Positions 48,699-58,896 are shown, counted from the stretch's first letter. The stretch: 64,000 nt of DNA from Cupriavidus necator N-1 (GCF_000219215.1 NC_015726.1:2666001-2730000), one strand, 5' to 3'. Numbers and translations: made by a program. Notes: generated by a model not told the origin, from the sequence alone.

Positions 48699-50615
48699 TC
48701 AGGCCACGCGCGAGGCGACCGTGACCTTGGGCTGGTCCAGCCCGAAGCGCTCGCGCACCGAGCGCTCGATGCCGGTCGCGTCCAGGCCGCATTGCTGCAG
48801 CAGGTAGGCCGGGTCGCCGTGGTCGACGAAGCGGTCGGGCAGGCCCAGCGTCAGCACCGGCTTGTCGATGCCGGCCTCGGCCAGCGCTTCGAGCACAGCG
48901 CTGCCGGCGCCGCCCATCACGCTGCCCTCTTCCACCGTCACCAGGTAGTCGTTCTCCGCGGCCAGGCGCTTGACCAGTTCCACGTCGAGCGGCTTGACGA
49001 AGCGCATGTCGGCGACCGCGGCGTCCAGTGCCTCGGCGGCACCCAGGGCCGGGTGCACCATCGAGCCGAACGCCAGGAAGCCCACGCGATGCCCCGCGCG
49101 CGCACCGCCCTCGCGGCGCATCACGCCCTTGCCGACCGGCACGGTGGTGAGCTCGGCGGCAATGGCGGCGCCCGGGCCGGAGCCGCGCGGATAGCGCACG
49201 GCGCTCGGGCAGGTCTGGTGGAATGCCGTGGTCAGCAGCTGACGGCATTCGTTCTCGTCGGACGGCGTCATCACCATCATGTTGGGGATGCAGCGCAGGT
49301 AGGCGATATCGTAGGCGCCCGCGTGCGTGGCGCCGTCGGCGCCGACCAGGCCGGCGCGGTCCAGCGCGAACACCACCGGCAGGTTCTGCAGCGCCACGTC
49401 GTGGATCAGCTGGTCATAGCCGCGCTGCAGGAAGGTCGAGTAGATCGCCACCACCGGCTTCAGGCCTTCGCAGGCCAGGCCACCGGCAAAGGTCACGGCG
49501 TGCTGCTCGGCGATGCCCACGTCGTAGTAGCGGTCCGGGAAGCGCTTCTCGAACTCGACCATGCCCGAGCCCTCGCGCATCGCCGGGGTAATGCCGACCA
49601 GGCGCTTGTCGGCCGCGGCCATGTCGCACAGCCAGTCGCCGAACACCTGCGTGTAGGTCTTGCGCGCCGGCTTGGCCGCGGGGCGGATGCCCTCGGCCGG
49701 ATTGAACTTGCCCGGGCCGTGGTACAGGATCGGGTCGGCCTCGGCCAGCTTGTAGCCCTGGCCCTTCTTGGTCACCACGTGCAGGAACTGCGGGCCGGCA
49801 CCCTCGAGCGCGCGCTGGCGGATATTCAGTAGCGTCGGCACCAGCGAGTTCAGGTCATGGCCGTCGATCGGCCCGATGTAGTTGAAGCCGAATTCCTCGA
49901 ACAGCGTGGCCGGCACCATCATGCCCTTGGCATGTTCCTCGAAGCGCTTGGCGAACTCCAGCACCGGCGGCGCCACCGACAGGACTTTCTCGATGCCCTT
50001 CTTGGTGGCCGCGTAGAACTGGCCGCTCAAGAGCCGCGCCAGGTGGCGGTTGAGCGCGCCCACCGGCGGCGAGATCGACATGTCGTTGTCGTTGAGCACC
50101 ACCACCAGCGGCAGGTCCTTGTAGACGCCGGCGTTGTTCAGCGCCTCGAAAGCCATGCCTGCGGTCATGGCGCCGTCGCCGATCACCGCCACCGAGACGC
50201 GCTTCTCGCCCAGCGTGCGCGCGCCCAGCGCCATGCCCAGCGCGGCCGAGATCGAGGTCGACGAATGCGCCGTGCCGAAGGTGTCGTATTCGCTCTCGCT
50301 GCGGCGCGGGAAGCCCGAGATGCCGCCCCACTGGCGCAGCGTGCCCATGCGCTCGCGGCGCCCGGTCAGGATCTTGTGCGGATAGCTCTGGTGGCCCACG
50401 TCCCACACCAGCCGGTCGTCCGGGGTGTTGAAGACGTAGTGCAGCGCGATGGTCAGCTCTACCGTGCCCAGGTTGGACGACAGGTGGCCGCCGGTCTGTG
50501 AGACCGACTCCAGCACATAGGCGCGCAGTTCGTCCGCCAGGGTCTGGAGCTCGCGCCGGTCGAGCTTGCGCAGGTCTGCGGGGGCGTCAATCTTGTTGAG
50601 AAGTGCGTAGGTCAT
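48699..50615 (-). CDS. dxs: 1-Deoxy-D-xylulose-5-phosphate synthase
   Basis: A 638-residue TPP enzyme that condenses pyruvate and glyceraldehyde 3-phosphate, first step of the MEP isoprenoid pathway. [17 protein letters not shown], the TPP motif [18 protein letters not shown], catalytic Glu in [13 protein letters not shown] and the transketolase C-domain ([11 protein letters not shown]) are complete. Third gene after xseB and ispA, 25 bp from ispA; ispA uses products of its pathway. Confidence 0.97.
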   Translation of the reverse strand: MTYALLNKIDAPADLRKLDRRELQTLADELRAYVLESVSQTGGHLSSNLGTVELTIALHYVFNTPDDRLVWDVGHQSYPHKILTGRRERMGTLRQWGGISGFPRRSESEYDTFGTAHSSTSISAALGMALGARTLGEKRVSVAVIGDGAMTAGMAFEALNNAGVYKDLPLVVVLNDNDMSISPPVGALNRHLARLLSGQFYAATKKGIEKVLSVAPPVLEFAKRFEEHAKGMMVPATLFEEFGFNYIGPIDGHDLNSLVPTLLNIRQRALEGAGPQFLHVVTKKGQGYKLAEADPILYHGPGKFNPAEGIRPAAKPARKTYTQVFGDWLCDMAAADKRLVGITPAMREGSGMVEFEKRFPDRYYDVGIAEQHAVTFAGGLACEGLKPVVAIYSTFLQRGYDQLIHDVALQNLPVVFALDRAGLVGADGATHAGAYDIAYLRCIPNMMVMTPSDENECRQLLTTAFHQTCPSAVRYPRGSGPGAAIAAELTTVPVGKGVMRREGGARAGHRVGFLAFGSMVHPALGAAEALDAAVADMRFVKPLDVELVKRLAAENDYLVTVEEGSVMGGAGSAVLEALAEAGIDKPVLTLGLPDRFVDHGDPAYLLQQCGLDATGIERSVRERFGLDQPKVTVASRVA

Positions 50616-50640
50616 GATGTCCGTTCGGCCGGCTCTCTGT

Positions 50641-51525
50641 TTAATGTGTGCGCAGCACGATCAGGTCCGCCAGGTCCCGCAGGCGGTCCGCGCGCTCGCC
50701 AAAGCCGGCCAGCGCCTCGTGTGCCTCTGCGCGCAGCGTCCCGGCCAGTGCGCGTGCCGGGTCAAGTCCCATCAGCGATACATAGGTCGGCTTGTCATGG
50801 GCGGCGTCCTTGCCGGCGGTCTTGCCCAGCGTGGCGGTATCGGCAGTGACGTCCAGAATATCGTCAACCACCTGGAACGCCAATCCCACTGCCGCCGCAT
50901 AGCGGTCCAGCTCAGCCAGTCCCTGGGCATCGATTTCACCACATAGTGCACCCATGCGCACACTGGCGCGCAACAGCGCGCCGGTTTTCATGCGGTGCAT
51001 GGCCTCAAGCGCCTCGCGCGTCATGGCCCGGCCCACGTTCTGCAGGTCGATAGCCTGGCCGCCGGCCATGCCGGTCGAGCCCGACGCCAGCGCCAGTTCG
51101 GCCACGAGCCGCAGCCGCGCCGCGGGCGCGATCGCCCCGGCACCGGCCAGCACGATAAAGGCCTGGGTCTGCAGCGCGTCGCCAACCAGCAAGGCGGTGG
51201 CCTCGTCATAGGCCTTGTGCACGGTGGGCCGGCCGCGGCGCAGGTCGTCGTCATCCATGCAGGGCATGTCGTCGTGCACCAGCGAATAGGCGTGGATCAT
51301 CTCCACCGCGCAGGCCGCCGCGTCGCAGGCGGCCGGGGCCGCCCCGCTGACCTCGCCGGCGGCATGCACCAGCAGCGGCCGCACGCGCTTGCCGCCGCTC
51401 AGTGCAGCATAGCGCATGGCCTCGTGCAGCGTATGCGGCACTGTGTTGCCATCGGGCAACGCTGCCTGCAGCGCGGCTTCGGTCCGGGCGCCCTGCGCCT
51501 GCATCCATTGGGCGAAGTCGGTCAT
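50641..51525 (-). CDS. ispA: Farnesyl diphosphate synthase (IspA)
   Basis: A 294-residue short-chain prenyltransferase. First aspartate motif [20 protein letters not shown] and second [12 protein letters not shown] are intact, and GGKRVRPLL marks the isopentenyl site. ATG overlaps the xseB stop, so translation is coupled. Confidence 0.95.
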   Translation of the reverse strand: MTDFAQWMQAQGARTEAALQAALPDGNTVPHTLHEAMRYAALSGGKRVRPLLVHAAGEVSGAAPAACDAAACAVEMIHAYSLVHDDMPCMDDDDLRRGRPTVHKAYDEATALLVGDALQTQAFIVLAGAGAIAPAARLRLVAELALASGSTGMAGGQAIDLQNVGRAMTREALEAMHRMKTGALLRASVRMGALCGEIDAQGLAELDRYAAAVGLAFQVVDDILDVTADTATLGKTAGKDAAHDKPTYVSLMGLDPARALAGTLRAEAHEALAGFGERADRLRDLADLIVLRTH

Positions 51526-51836
51526 TCGTCGTCCGCCCCCGACGCGCCGCCATTGCCACCGTTTGCACCGCTGCCTTCGCCGGCCAGCGGCTTGAGCACG
51601 TCGCCCTCCAGCACCTTGACCTGCTGCTCAACGCGCTCCAGCTTTTGCTGGCAGTAGCGCACCAGTTCGGCGCCCCGGCGGTAGGCCGCCAGCGATGCCT
51701 CAAGCGGCAGTTCGCCGCTCTCCATGCTGGCCACCAGGGTCTCGAGCTCGGCCATTGCCGCTTCGTAGGAAGCGGGCGGCGCCGAGGCCGCGGTGGTGTC
51801 GTCGGTCTGGACCGGAGCGGTCATCGTTTTTGGCAT
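51522..51836 (-). CDS. xseB: Exodeoxyribonuclease VII small subunit
   Basis: A 104-residue helical subunit: [32 protein letters not shown] is split over the usual XseB core, followed by a Gly/Asn-rich tail ([16 protein letters not shown]). It partners XseA in degrading single-stranded DNA. ATG at 51836 gives a normal length; longer frames lack support. First gene of xseB-ispA-dxs. Confidence 0.94.
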   Translation of the reverse strand: MPKTMTAPVQTDDTTAASAPPASYEAAMAELETLVASMESGELPLEASLAAYRRGAELVRYCQQKLERVEQQVKVLEGDVLKPLAGEGSGANGGNGGASGADDE

Positions 51837-52228
51837 GTCTGGCCCTGGAAATATGGAATCCGGTCGAATCATAAGGAAACCCGGATGGGGAAGCCCGGAT
51901 TTTACGCCAAAGCCGGCCCTTGCCCCATCCTTGCGGATCCGCGGGGCAACCTCCGATGAGTGCCTTTGGGGCATATGTGACTTGTGCGCTCGGGTCGTCT
52001 TTCCGAATGCGCCCGGTACGGCACCCAGATGACGACCCGGGTCGACTTTTTCGCTAAAAAGGCAAAAAAATCAGGCCCTTAACTTTTTGGCTCGGGTACA
52101 ATCCCCCGTTCGCCGCCAGGGGTGCATGGGAGTCTCTCCCGACCTGGCGACTGTCTTTCCCAAATCGATTCAATTTTCGATGGTTGGGTTGTTCACTGCT
52201 TTCACCTGTTCATCTGGGAGTGGGGATA
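51837..52228. other. Divergent intergenic region, xseB / Rieske gene
   Basis: 392 bp without a gene. It contains an inverted repeat GGGTCGTC (51993-52000) / GACGACCC (52031-52038), a 12-base palindrome CGACCCGGGTCG (52033-52044) and a -10-like TACAAT at 52097-52102 pointing right. A long 5' leader of about 120 bases is implied. Confidence 0.45.
52097..52102 (+). promoter_or_regulatory. Candidate -10 box of the Rieske oxygenase gene
   Basis: TACAAT lies 127 bases before the ATG, with no clear -35. Confidence 0.35.
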
Positions 52229-53332
52229 ATGTCCAATCTCAGCACCGCGCTCAAGCTGGCGCCGGCTGATACGCAACTGCCCGTCGGCGTCTATTTCGAC
52301 GAAGCGCTGCATCAACAAGAACTCGAACTGCTGTTCAGGAATGGCCCGGGCTATATCGGCCACGAGCTGATGGTTCCGGAAGTCGGCGACTACCACACGC
52401 TCAGGGCCGAGGACGAAGGCCGCATGCTGGTACGCAACGCCGCGGGCATCGAACTGATGTCCAACGTCTGCCGCCACCGCCAGGCCATCATGCTCAACGG
52501 CCGCGGCAATGCGCAGAACATCGTCTGCCCCCTGCACCGCTGGACCTACGACCTGAAGGGCGAGCTGCTCGGCGCGCCGCATTTCGACAAGCAACCCTGC
52601 CTGCACCTGAAGCGCTCGCCGCTGCAGAACTGGAACGGCCTGCTGTTCGACGGCAAGCGCGACGTGCGCGCCGACCTGGCCAGGCTGGGCGTGGCGCAGG
52701 ACCTGAACTTCGACGGCTACATGCTGGACCACGTCGAGGTGCACGAGTGCGACTACAACTGGAAGACCTTTATCGAGGTCTATCTGGAGGACTACCACGT
52801 CGTGCCGTTCCACCCGGGGCTGGGCAGCTTCGTCTCGTGCGACGACCTCAAATGGGAGTTCGGCGAGTGGCACAGCGTGCAGACCGTGGGCCTGCATGCC
52901 GGCCTGAAGCGCCCCGGCAGCCCGACGTACCAGAAGTGGCACGACGCGGTGCTGCGCTTCAACGACGGCGTGCTGCCCAAGCACGGCGCGATCTGGCTGA
53001 CCTACTACCCCAACATCATGGTGGAGTGGTACCCGAACGTGCTGGTGATCTCGACGCTGCACCCGGTCGGCCCGCGCAAGACGCGCAATGTGGTGGAGTT
53101 CTACTACCCCGAGGAAATCGCGCTGTTCGAGCGCGAGTTCGTCGAGGCCGAGCGCGCCGCCTACATGGAAACCTGCATCGAGGACGACGAGATCGCCGAG
53201 CGCATGGATGCCGGCCGGCTGGCGCTGCTCAAGCGCGGCACCAGCGAGGTCGGCCCGTACCAGTCGCCGATGGAAGACGGCATGCAGCATTTCCATGAGT
53301 GGTATCGCCGCGCCATGGCTTACGCTGGCTAG
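52229..53332 (+). CDS. Rieske aromatic-ring-hydroxylating oxygenase, alpha-type
   Basis: A 367-residue protein. The Rieske [2Fe-2S] ligands are CRH (around residue 83) and CPLH (around residue 103); the mononuclear iron His pair lies in EDYHVVPFH. The remainder is the START-like catalytic domain. Substrate unknown; no reductase, ferredoxin or beta subunit is adjacent, so it must borrow electrons from elsewhere. ATG at 52229 was chosen for the GGAG and GGGGAT just upstream. A terminator follows. Confidence 0.88.
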   Translation: MSNLSTALKLAPADTQLPVGVYFDEALHQQELELLFRNGPGYIGHELMVPEVGDYHTLRAEDEGRMLVRNAAGIELMSNVCRHRQAIMLNGRGNAQNIVCPLHRWTYDLKGELLGAPHFDKQPCLHLKRSPLQNWNGLLFDGKRDVRADLARLGVAQDLNFDGYMLDHVEVHECDYNWKTFIEVYLEDYHVVPFHPGLGSFVSCDDLKWEFGEWHSVQTVGLHAGLKRPGSPTYQKWHDAVLRFNDGVLPKHGAIWLTYYPNIMVEWYPNVLVISTLHPVGPRKTRNVVEFYYPEEIALFEREFVEAERAAYMETCIEDDEIAERMDAGRLALLKRGTSEVGPYQSPMEDGMQHFHEWYRRAMAYAG

Positions 53333-53360
53333 TGCGATAACCGCACAACGCACGCAGGAA

Positions 53361-53384
53361 CGGACCGCCACGGCGGTCCGTTTT
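53361..53384 (+). terminator. Terminator of the Rieske gene
   Basis: CGGACCGCC / GGCGGTCCG followed by TTTT. Confidence 0.75.
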
Positions 53385-53386
53385 GC

Positions 53387-53414
53387 TTTGGGACACGAAG
53401 TGCACTGCTAGAAT
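53387..53414 (+). promoter_or_regulatory. Promoter of the EamA transporter gene
   Basis: TTTGGG (53387-53392) and TAGAAT (53409-53414) at 16 bases, with extended-10 TGC; ATG at 53501. Confidence 0.5.
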
Positions 53415-53500
53415 CATTGTCCGGTGCCGGCCGCGCATACCGCCGCGCCAGACCGCTTTCGCGACGCGAGGCCAGCCACGAAGCCCCGCGCGCGCGCCGG

Positions 53501-54463
53501 ATGTCTCTCCTTCCCGCTTCGCTTCACCACGCCCTCGCCATGCAATCGCTCTGGATGCTGTTCGCCGCCTTCGCCTTCTCGTTGATGGGGGTTGGCGTCA
53601 AGCTGGCATCCGATCTCTACACCACCGGCGAGATCGTCTTCTACCGCGGTCTGATCAGCGTGGTCATCATGTGGGTGCTGCTGTCCTCGCGCGGGGTCCC
53701 GGTGCGCACGCCCTACATGCTGTCGCACATCAAGCGCAGCGTGTTCGGCGTGACCGCGCTGATGCTGTGGTTCACCTCGATCTCGCTGCTGCCGCTGGCC
53801 ACCGCGATGACGCTGAACTACATGTCGCCGGTATGGATCGCGCTGATCCTGGGCGCCGGCGCGGCGCTGGCCGGCACCGGCGGCAATGCCGACCGGCGCC
53901 TGGTGCTGGCGATCCTGCTGTCCTTTGCCGGCGTGATCTGCCTGTTGCAGCCTTCAGTCGGCAAGGACCAGCTGACCGGCGGCCTGGTCGGACTGATCTC
54001 GGGCATGTTCACGGCGCTGGCCTATGTCGAGGTGCGCCAGCTCGGCCAGCTGGGCGAGCCCGAGGGCCGCATCGTGTTCTATTTCTCGCTGGTCGGGATG
54101 ATCGCCGGACTCGCGTGGATGCTGCTGGGCGGCACCAGCCCGCACACCTGGTACGGCGCCGGCCTGCTGCTGGCCATCGGCATCCTGGCCACGCTGGGCC
54201 AGACCGCGATGACGCGCGCCTACAAGCGCGGCAACACGCTGCTGACCGCCAACCTGCAATACGCCGGCATCGTCTTCTCCAGCGTGTGGGGCATGCTGAT
54301 CTGGTCTGACCGCCTGAACTGGCTGTCTTGGCTGGGCATGGGGCTGATCATCGCCAGCGGCATCGCCACCACGCTGATGCGCGCGCGCCAGGGCACCGAT
54401 GCCAAGCCCACGCCGGCCACGCCGGTCAAGTCGCCGGAGGCGGAAGTCCATCCCGAGGTGTAG
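53501..54463 (+). CDS. EamA/DMT-family transporter
   Basis: A 320-residue inner-membrane protein with ten helices in two EamA repeats (GEIVFYRGLISVVIMWVLL and the matching second-half helix GLLLAIGILATLGQTAMTRAYKRG). Drug/metabolite or S-adenosylmethionine-like substrates are typical; the real one is unknown. The start is uncertain between 53501 and 53540, neither having a strong ribosome-binding site. Confidence 0.85.
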   Translation: MSLLPASLHHALAMQSLWMLFAAFAFSLMGVGVKLASDLYTTGEIVFYRGLISVVIMWVLLSSRGVPVRTPYMLSHIKRSVFGVTALMLWFTSISLLPLATAMTLNYMSPVWIALILGAGAALAGTGGNADRRLVLAILLSFAGVICLLQPSVGKDQLTGGLVGLISGMFTALAYVEVRQLGQLGEPEGRIVFYFSLVGMIAGLAWMLLGGTSPHTWYGAGLLLAIGILATLGQTAMTRAYKRGNTLLTANLQYAGIVFSSVWGMLIWSDRLNWLSWLGMGLIIASGIATTLMRARQGTDAKPTPATPVKSPEAEVHPEV

Positions 54464-54504
54464 CATCTCCTAAGCCCATTTCCATCGATCGCAACAGGAT
54501 TCCC

Positions 54505-55362
54505 ATGCAGAAACCGCTGATTTCCGTCACCGCACTGCAATCGCTGCTGGCCACGCCCGACGGCTGCGTCGTGATCGACTGCAGCTTCGATCTGGCCGAC
54601 CCGGCGGCCGGCCGCGAGGCCTATCGTACCGGCCACCTGCCCGACGCCTTCTACCTGCACCTGGACAACGAGCTGTCCGGCCCCAAGACCGGCAGCAACG
54701 GCCGCCACCCCCTGCCCGACGCCGACGACCTGGCGGCGCGCCTGCAGGCGCTGGGCGTGGACAACGACACCCCGGTAGTGGCCTACGATGCGCAGGGCGG
54801 CATGTTCGCCGCGCGGCTGTGGTGGCTGCTGCGCTGGCTCGGCCACGATGCCGTGGCCGTGCTCGACGGCGGCAAGGACGCCTGGGTCAAGGCCGGCCTG
54901 CCGCTGGAACACGATGCCGCGCAAGAGCCGGAGTTCCCCGGCAAGTTCCAACGCCGCAAGTCGCTGGTGCCGACCGTCGACGCCGCCGCGCTGGTGGACA
55001 ACCTCGAACGCGCCACGCTGCTGGTGGTGGATGCGCGCGCCCCCGACCGCTTCCGCGGCGAGAACGAGACGCTGGACCCGGTTGGCGGCCATATCCCCGG
55101 CGCAGTCAATCGCTTCTTCAAAGACAACCTGGGGACGGACGGCCGCTTCAAGCCAGCCGAGACCCTGCGCGCGGAATTCGGCGCAGTGCTGGGCGCGCGC
55201 GCGCCGGCGCAGGCAGTGATGCAGTGCGGCTCGGGCGTCACGGCCTGCCACAACCTGCTGGCGCTGGAAGCGGCCGGCCTGGGCGGCGCGGCGCTGTATC
55301 CGGGATCATGGAGCGAATGGTGCGCCGACCCGGCGCGCCCGGTCGCTACCGGGGCCGCCTGA
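54505..55362 (+). CDS. sseA: 3-Mercaptopyruvate/thiosulfate sulfurtransferase
   Basis: A 285-residue tandem rhodanese. The catalytic loop CGSGVTAC in the second domain favours 3-mercaptopyruvate over thiosulfate. GHLPDAFYLHLDNELSG (first domain) and VGGHIPGAVNRFF (second) are normal. CAGGA lies 5-9 bases before the ATG. It follows the transporter by 41 bp and may be cotranscribed. Confidence 0.9.
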   Translation: MQKPLISVTALQSLLATPDGCVVIDCSFDLADPAAGREAYRTGHLPDAFYLHLDNELSGPKTGSNGRHPLPDADDLAARLQALGVDNDTPVVAYDAQGGMFAARLWWLLRWLGHDAVAVLDGGKDAWVKAGLPLEHDAAQEPEFPGKFQRRKSLVPTVDAAALVDNLERATLLVVDARAPDRFRGENETLDPVGGHIPGAVNRFFKDNLGTDGRFKPAETLRAEFGAVLGARAPAQAVMQCGSGVTACHNLLALEAAGLGGAALYPGSWSEWCADPARPVATGAA

Positions 55363-55364
55363 GA

Positions 55365-56255
55365 TCAGCGTGACGAGGCAATGGGCGCGGCGGGCGCGAT
55401 ATGGCCGTGCCCGCCGTGGCTGTGACTCTCGTGCACGCCGTTGGTGATGAAGACGATCGCCGAGATGCCCGCAGCCACCAGCACCACCTGGATCGCCGAC
55501 TCGCGCCAGCGCGGCTTGCGCTGCATCTGGGGCATCAGGTCGCTGACCGCGATATAGAGGAAGCTGCTGGCGGCAATCACCAGCACGTACGGGATCCAGC
55601 CGCTCAGCTGGTCGAGCAGGAAATACCCGACCACACCGCCGGCGATGGCCGCCAGGCTCGACAGCAGGTTGAAGGCGAAGGCACGCGCCTTGGAGAAACC
55701 GGCGTTGAGCAGCACGATGAAGTCGCCCACTTCCTGCGGGATCTCGTGCGCCGCGATCGCCAGCGCGGTGACCACGCCGATATGCGGATCGGCCAGGAAG
55801 GCCGCCGCGATCACGATGCCGTCGGCAAAATTGTGGAAGGTGTCGCCGACCAGGATGGTCAGGCCGCTGCGGCCCGCTTCCTCGCGGTCATGGCCGTGAT
55901 GGTGGTGGTGCCCGTCGCCCTCGTGGTGGTGCGAGTGGCGCAGCAGCGAGATCTTTTCCAGCAGGAAGAAACCCAGCAGCCCCGCCAGCAGCGTGCCGAA
56001 CAGCGCGCGCGGGTCGGCGCCGGACTCGAATGCCTCGGGCAGCGAATGCAGCAGCGCGGTGGCCAGCAGCACGCCCACCGAAAAGCTCACCATGCGCTCG
56101 ACCACGCGGGACGCCACGGTCAGCGACAGCAGCGCCGCCCCGAAGATGCTGCCCACCCCCGAGATCGTGGCGGCGAGCAGGATATACAAAAGCGTCGAAT
56201 GGATGATGGGCTCCCGGGGTGGCGGTACCGGGCGGCCCCGCCGTTCCGCCCGCAT
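55365..56255 (-). CDS. ZIP-family divalent metal transporter
   Basis: A 296-residue membrane protein. Eight helices; helix IV carries DTFHNFADGIVIAA and helix V AHEIPQEVGDF, the two metal-binding signatures. Two His-rich stretches, HSHHHEGDGHHHHHGHD in the long loop and HESHSHGGHGH at the C-terminus, suggest zinc sensing or binding. The only ATG (56255) lacks a ribosome-binding site and adds 16 polar residues before the usual start; a rare ATC at 56207 behind GGGAG is possible. Overlooked regulation: a promoter and palindrome sit just upstream. Confidence 0.88.
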   Translation of the reverse strand: MRAERRGRPVPPPREPIIHSTLLYILLAATISGVGSIFGAALLSLTVASRVVERMVSFSVGVLLATALLHSLPEAFESGADPRALFGTLLAGLLGFFLLEKISLLRHSHHHEGDGHHHHHGHDREEAGRSGLTILVGDTFHNFADGIVIAAAFLADPHIGVVTALAIAAHEIPQEVGDFIVLLNAGFSKARAFAFNLLSSLAAIAGGVVGYFLLDQLSGWIPYVLVIAASSFLYIAVSDLMPQMQRKPRWRESAIQVVLVAAGISAIVFITNGVHESHSHGGHGHIAPAAPIASSR

Positions 56256-56272
56256 CGCGCCGGGCGGCTAAC

Positions 56273-56285
56273 GCAACAATGTTGC
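56273..56285. promoter_or_regulatory. Perfect 6-1-6 palindrome in the ZIP gene leader
   Basis: GCAACA-A-TGTTGC lies 18 bases downstream of the -10 box, close to the transcription start. A repressor bound here would block the ZIP gene; a metal regulator such as Zur is an obvious but untested guess. Confidence 0.5.
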
Positions 56286-56302
56286 AATAACTCAAAGGCC
56301 GC

Positions 56303-56330
56303 ATTGTACGTATCCGCCGGGACTTTGCAA
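56303..56330 (-). promoter_or_regulatory. Sigma70 promoter of the ZIP gene
   Basis: TTGCAA (56330-56325) and TACAAT (56308-56303) at a 16-base spacing, reading left. Confidence 0.65.
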
Positions 56331-56376
56331 TCCTGCTGTCGGGCGAGAGGCGCCTCGCGGCGCCCGGACGGCCGGT

Positions 56377-57255
56377 TCAGGCCACGCCGTGCTGCCTGAA
56401 CCAGTCCAGGCACTTCTGCCAGCCATCCCTGGCGTCGGCTTCACGGTAGCTGGGCCGGTAGTCGGCATGGAAGGCATGGCCGGATTCGGGGTAGACGATA
56501 AAGCGCGAGGCCTTGGCGTCCGGGTCGGACGACGCCGCCAGCGCGGACTTCATCCGCTCCACTTGCTCCAGCGGGATGCCGGTGTCCTTGCCGCCATACA
56601 GGCCGAGTACCGGGGCATGGAGCTGGCCGACCAGGTCAATGGGATTCTTCGGCTTGAGCGGGGTCGGCTCGGGCGCCAGCTGGCCATACCAGGCCACGCC
56701 GGCCTTCAGGCGCTTGCTGTGCGCGGCATAGAGCCAGGTCATGCGCCCGCCCCAGCAGAAGCCGGTGATGGCGAGGCGCGACACATCGCCGCCGTTGGCA
56801 CCGGCCCAGGCCACCGCGGCGTCCAGGTCGCCCATCACCTGCGCATCAGGCACCTTGGCGATCACCTCGCGCTGCAACTCCTGGATGGTGCCGAAGCTCT
56901 GCGGATCGCCCTGGCGCGCGAACAGTTCCGGCCCGATCGCCAGGTAGCCCAGCTTGGCAAAGCGCCGGCACACGTCGGCGATATGCTCGTGCACGCCGAA
57001 GATCTCGCTGACCACCAGCACCACCGGCAGGTTCTTCTTGCCTTCGGGCTGGGCGCGGTAGGCCGGCATGCTGAAGCCGCCTGAGGGGATGGTGACCTCG
57101 CCGGCGCTCAGGCCGGCAAAGTCGGTCTTGATGGCCTGCTGGGCCATCACCGGCAGCGCGGCCGCCGCAAAGGCGGAACCCAGCGCCGTCTTGACAAACC
57201 CGCGGCGGTCGAACGTCTGGCCGGGGACGAGGCTATCCACTTCCGGTTTGAGCAT
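56377..57255 (-). CDS. Tat-exported dienelactone hydrolase-family protein
   Basis: A 292-residue alpha/beta hydrolase. The twin-arginine signal (DRRGFVKTALGSAFAAAALP) directs export in folded form. Catalytic Cys in GFCWGGRM, Asp in YGGKDTGIP and His in ESGHAFHADY form the DLH triad. Usual members open dienelactones in aromatic catabolism in the cytosol; an exported copy may act on other esters. GGAG 6 bases before the ATG. Confidence 0.88.
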   Translation of the reverse strand: MLKPEVDSLVPGQTFDRRGFVKTALGSAFAAAALPVMAQQAIKTDFAGLSAGEVTIPSGGFSMPAYRAQPEGKKNLPVVLVVSEIFGVHEHIADVCRRFAKLGYLAIGPELFARQGDPQSFGTIQELQREVIAKVPDAQVMGDLDAAVAWAGANGGDVSRLAITGFCWGGRMTWLYAAHSKRLKAGVAWYGQLAPEPTPLKPKNPIDLVGQLHAPVLGLYGGKDTGIPLEQVERMKSALAASSDPDAKASRFIVYPESGHAFHADYRPSYREADARDGWQKCLDWFRQHGVA

Positions 57256-57413
57256 GCGTGTCTCCAGGATCGTTGGTGGCTGGGCCGGGATGCGGCGCCA
57301 GCGCCAGATTTTAAGCAGACATGGAGAAAACATGGGGCGGCTTTGCAGCCACCCCCGCACGCCAGCCGCCCGCGCGGCATGGTGCAGCGCGGAAAGCCCC
57401 GCCCGGGCGCGCG

Positions 57414-58739
57414 TCAGTGCAGCTTGACGCGCGGGCTGGTCTTGCGGCGCAGCCAGTGCGAGATGGTATCCAGTGCCATGCCCACGGCGCCGTGCAGCGC
57501 CATCACATGCATCCGGTAGAGCGACGTGTACATGACGCGCGCCATCAGCCCTTCGATGAACATCGAGCCGCCGATCAGCCCGCCCATCAGGCTGCCCACC
57601 GCGCTGAAATGCCCCAGCGACACCAGCGAGCCGAGGTCCTGGAATGCGAACGATGGCAGCGGGCGCCCGTCCAGCCGGGCACGCAGCGCGTTGTAGAGGA
57701 AGGTGGCCTGCTGGTGCGCGGCCTGTGCGCGCGGCGGCACCGCGGTCTGCTTCTCGGGCCACGGGCAGCTGGCGCAGTCGCCGAAGGCGAAGATGTCCGG
57801 GTCGCCCTCGCTCTGCAGCGTCGGGCCGACCACGATCTGGCCCTGGCGGCTGACCGGCAGTCCCAGCGTGGCCAGCACCGGCGGCGCGGTGATGCCCGCC
57901 GCCCACACCGTCAGGTCGGCATCGATATGCTTGCCGCTGGCGGTCAGCACCGCCTGCGGCGTGACCTCGGTCACGCGCTCGCTGGTCAGGACATTGACGT
58001 CGAGCTTCTTCAGCAGCTTGGCGGTCTCGACCGAGACCCGCTCGGACAGCGCCGGCAGGATGCGCGGGCCGGCCTCGATCACGTGGATATGCACATCGCG
58101 GCGCGGGTCAAGCTGGTGCAGGCCGTAGGCGCTGAGCACGTGCGCGGTGTTGCGCAGCTCGGCCGACAGCTCCACGCCGGTGGCGCCCGCGCCGATGATG
58201 GCCACGTCCACGCGCGGCCGGCCGTCCTCGCCCACGCGCCCGCGCCCGTTCTGGGCCCGCACGCAGGCCGCGATCAGCCGCTTGCGGAAGCGCTCGGCCT
58301 GCGCCACGACGTCCAGTGCGATGGCATTCTCGGCCGCGCCGGGCACGCCGAAGAAATGCGTGACGCAGCCGATCGCCAGCACCAGCGTGTCATAGGGCAG
58401 CTCGCGCGCCGGCAGCAGTTCGGCGCCGTCCTCGTCGAAGCTGGCCGACACCGAGATGGTCTTGCGGGTGCGGTCGATGCCGGTCAGCTCGCCCAGCTGG
58501 AACTCGAAGTGATGCCAGCGCGCCTGCGCCGCGTATTCCAGCTGGTGCGTGTTGGGGTCCATGCTGCCGGCTGCCACTTCATGCAGCAGCGGCTTCCAGA
58601 TGTGGGTGGGCAGGCGGTCCACCAGCACCACCTGCGCCTGCCCCTTGCGGCCGAGCTTGTCGCCCAGCTTCGTTACCAGTTCCAGCCCCCCTGCTCCCCC
58701 ACCGACGACAACAATGCGGGGCGTCCTTGTTTCTGTCAT
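57414..58739 (-). CDS. ndh: Type II NADH dehydrogenase (NDH-2)
   Basis: A 441-residue flavoprotein. The FAD motif IVVVGGGAGGLELVTKL and NAD motif VAIIGAGATGVELSAEL are clear, with FAFGDCASCP near the flavin. The C-terminal amphipathic region (about 360-441) anchors it to the membrane. It oxidises NADH with quinone without pumping protons. The plain spacer to polA (about 150 bp) shows no other gene. Confidence 0.93.
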   Translation of the reverse strand: MTETRTPRIVVVGGGAGGLELVTKLGDKLGRKGQAQVVLVDRLPTHIWKPLLHEVAAGSMDPNTHQLEYAAQARWHHFEFQLGELTGIDRTRKTISVSASFDEDGAELLPARELPYDTLVLAIGCVTHFFGVPGAAENAIALDVVAQAERFRKRLIAACVRAQNGRGRVGEDGRPRVDVAIIGAGATGVELSAELRNTAHVLSAYGLHQLDPRRDVHIHVIEAGPRILPALSERVSVETAKLLKKLDVNVLTSERVTEVTPQAVLTASGKHIDADLTVWAAGITAPPVLATLGLPVSRQGQIVVGPTLQSEGDPDIFAFGDCASCPWPEKQTAVPPRAQAAHQQATFLYNALRARLDGRPLPSFAFQDLGSLVSLGHFSAVGSLMGGLIGGSMFIEGLMARVMYTSLYRMHVMALHGAVGMALDTISHWLRRKTSPRVKLH

Positions 58740-58896
58740 GGTCTACCTGATGCGTTTTTGCGAATTCTTGCCTGAGGCGTTTACCACAGTCTGCTGCATT
58801 GCAGCATACCTGGCAAGCCGGTAAGCCTGACTCAGCAGTCGCTTCATTCGATACCACAACGCATGGGCGGCGCAGGCTGGCTGACAGGCCGCCTCA

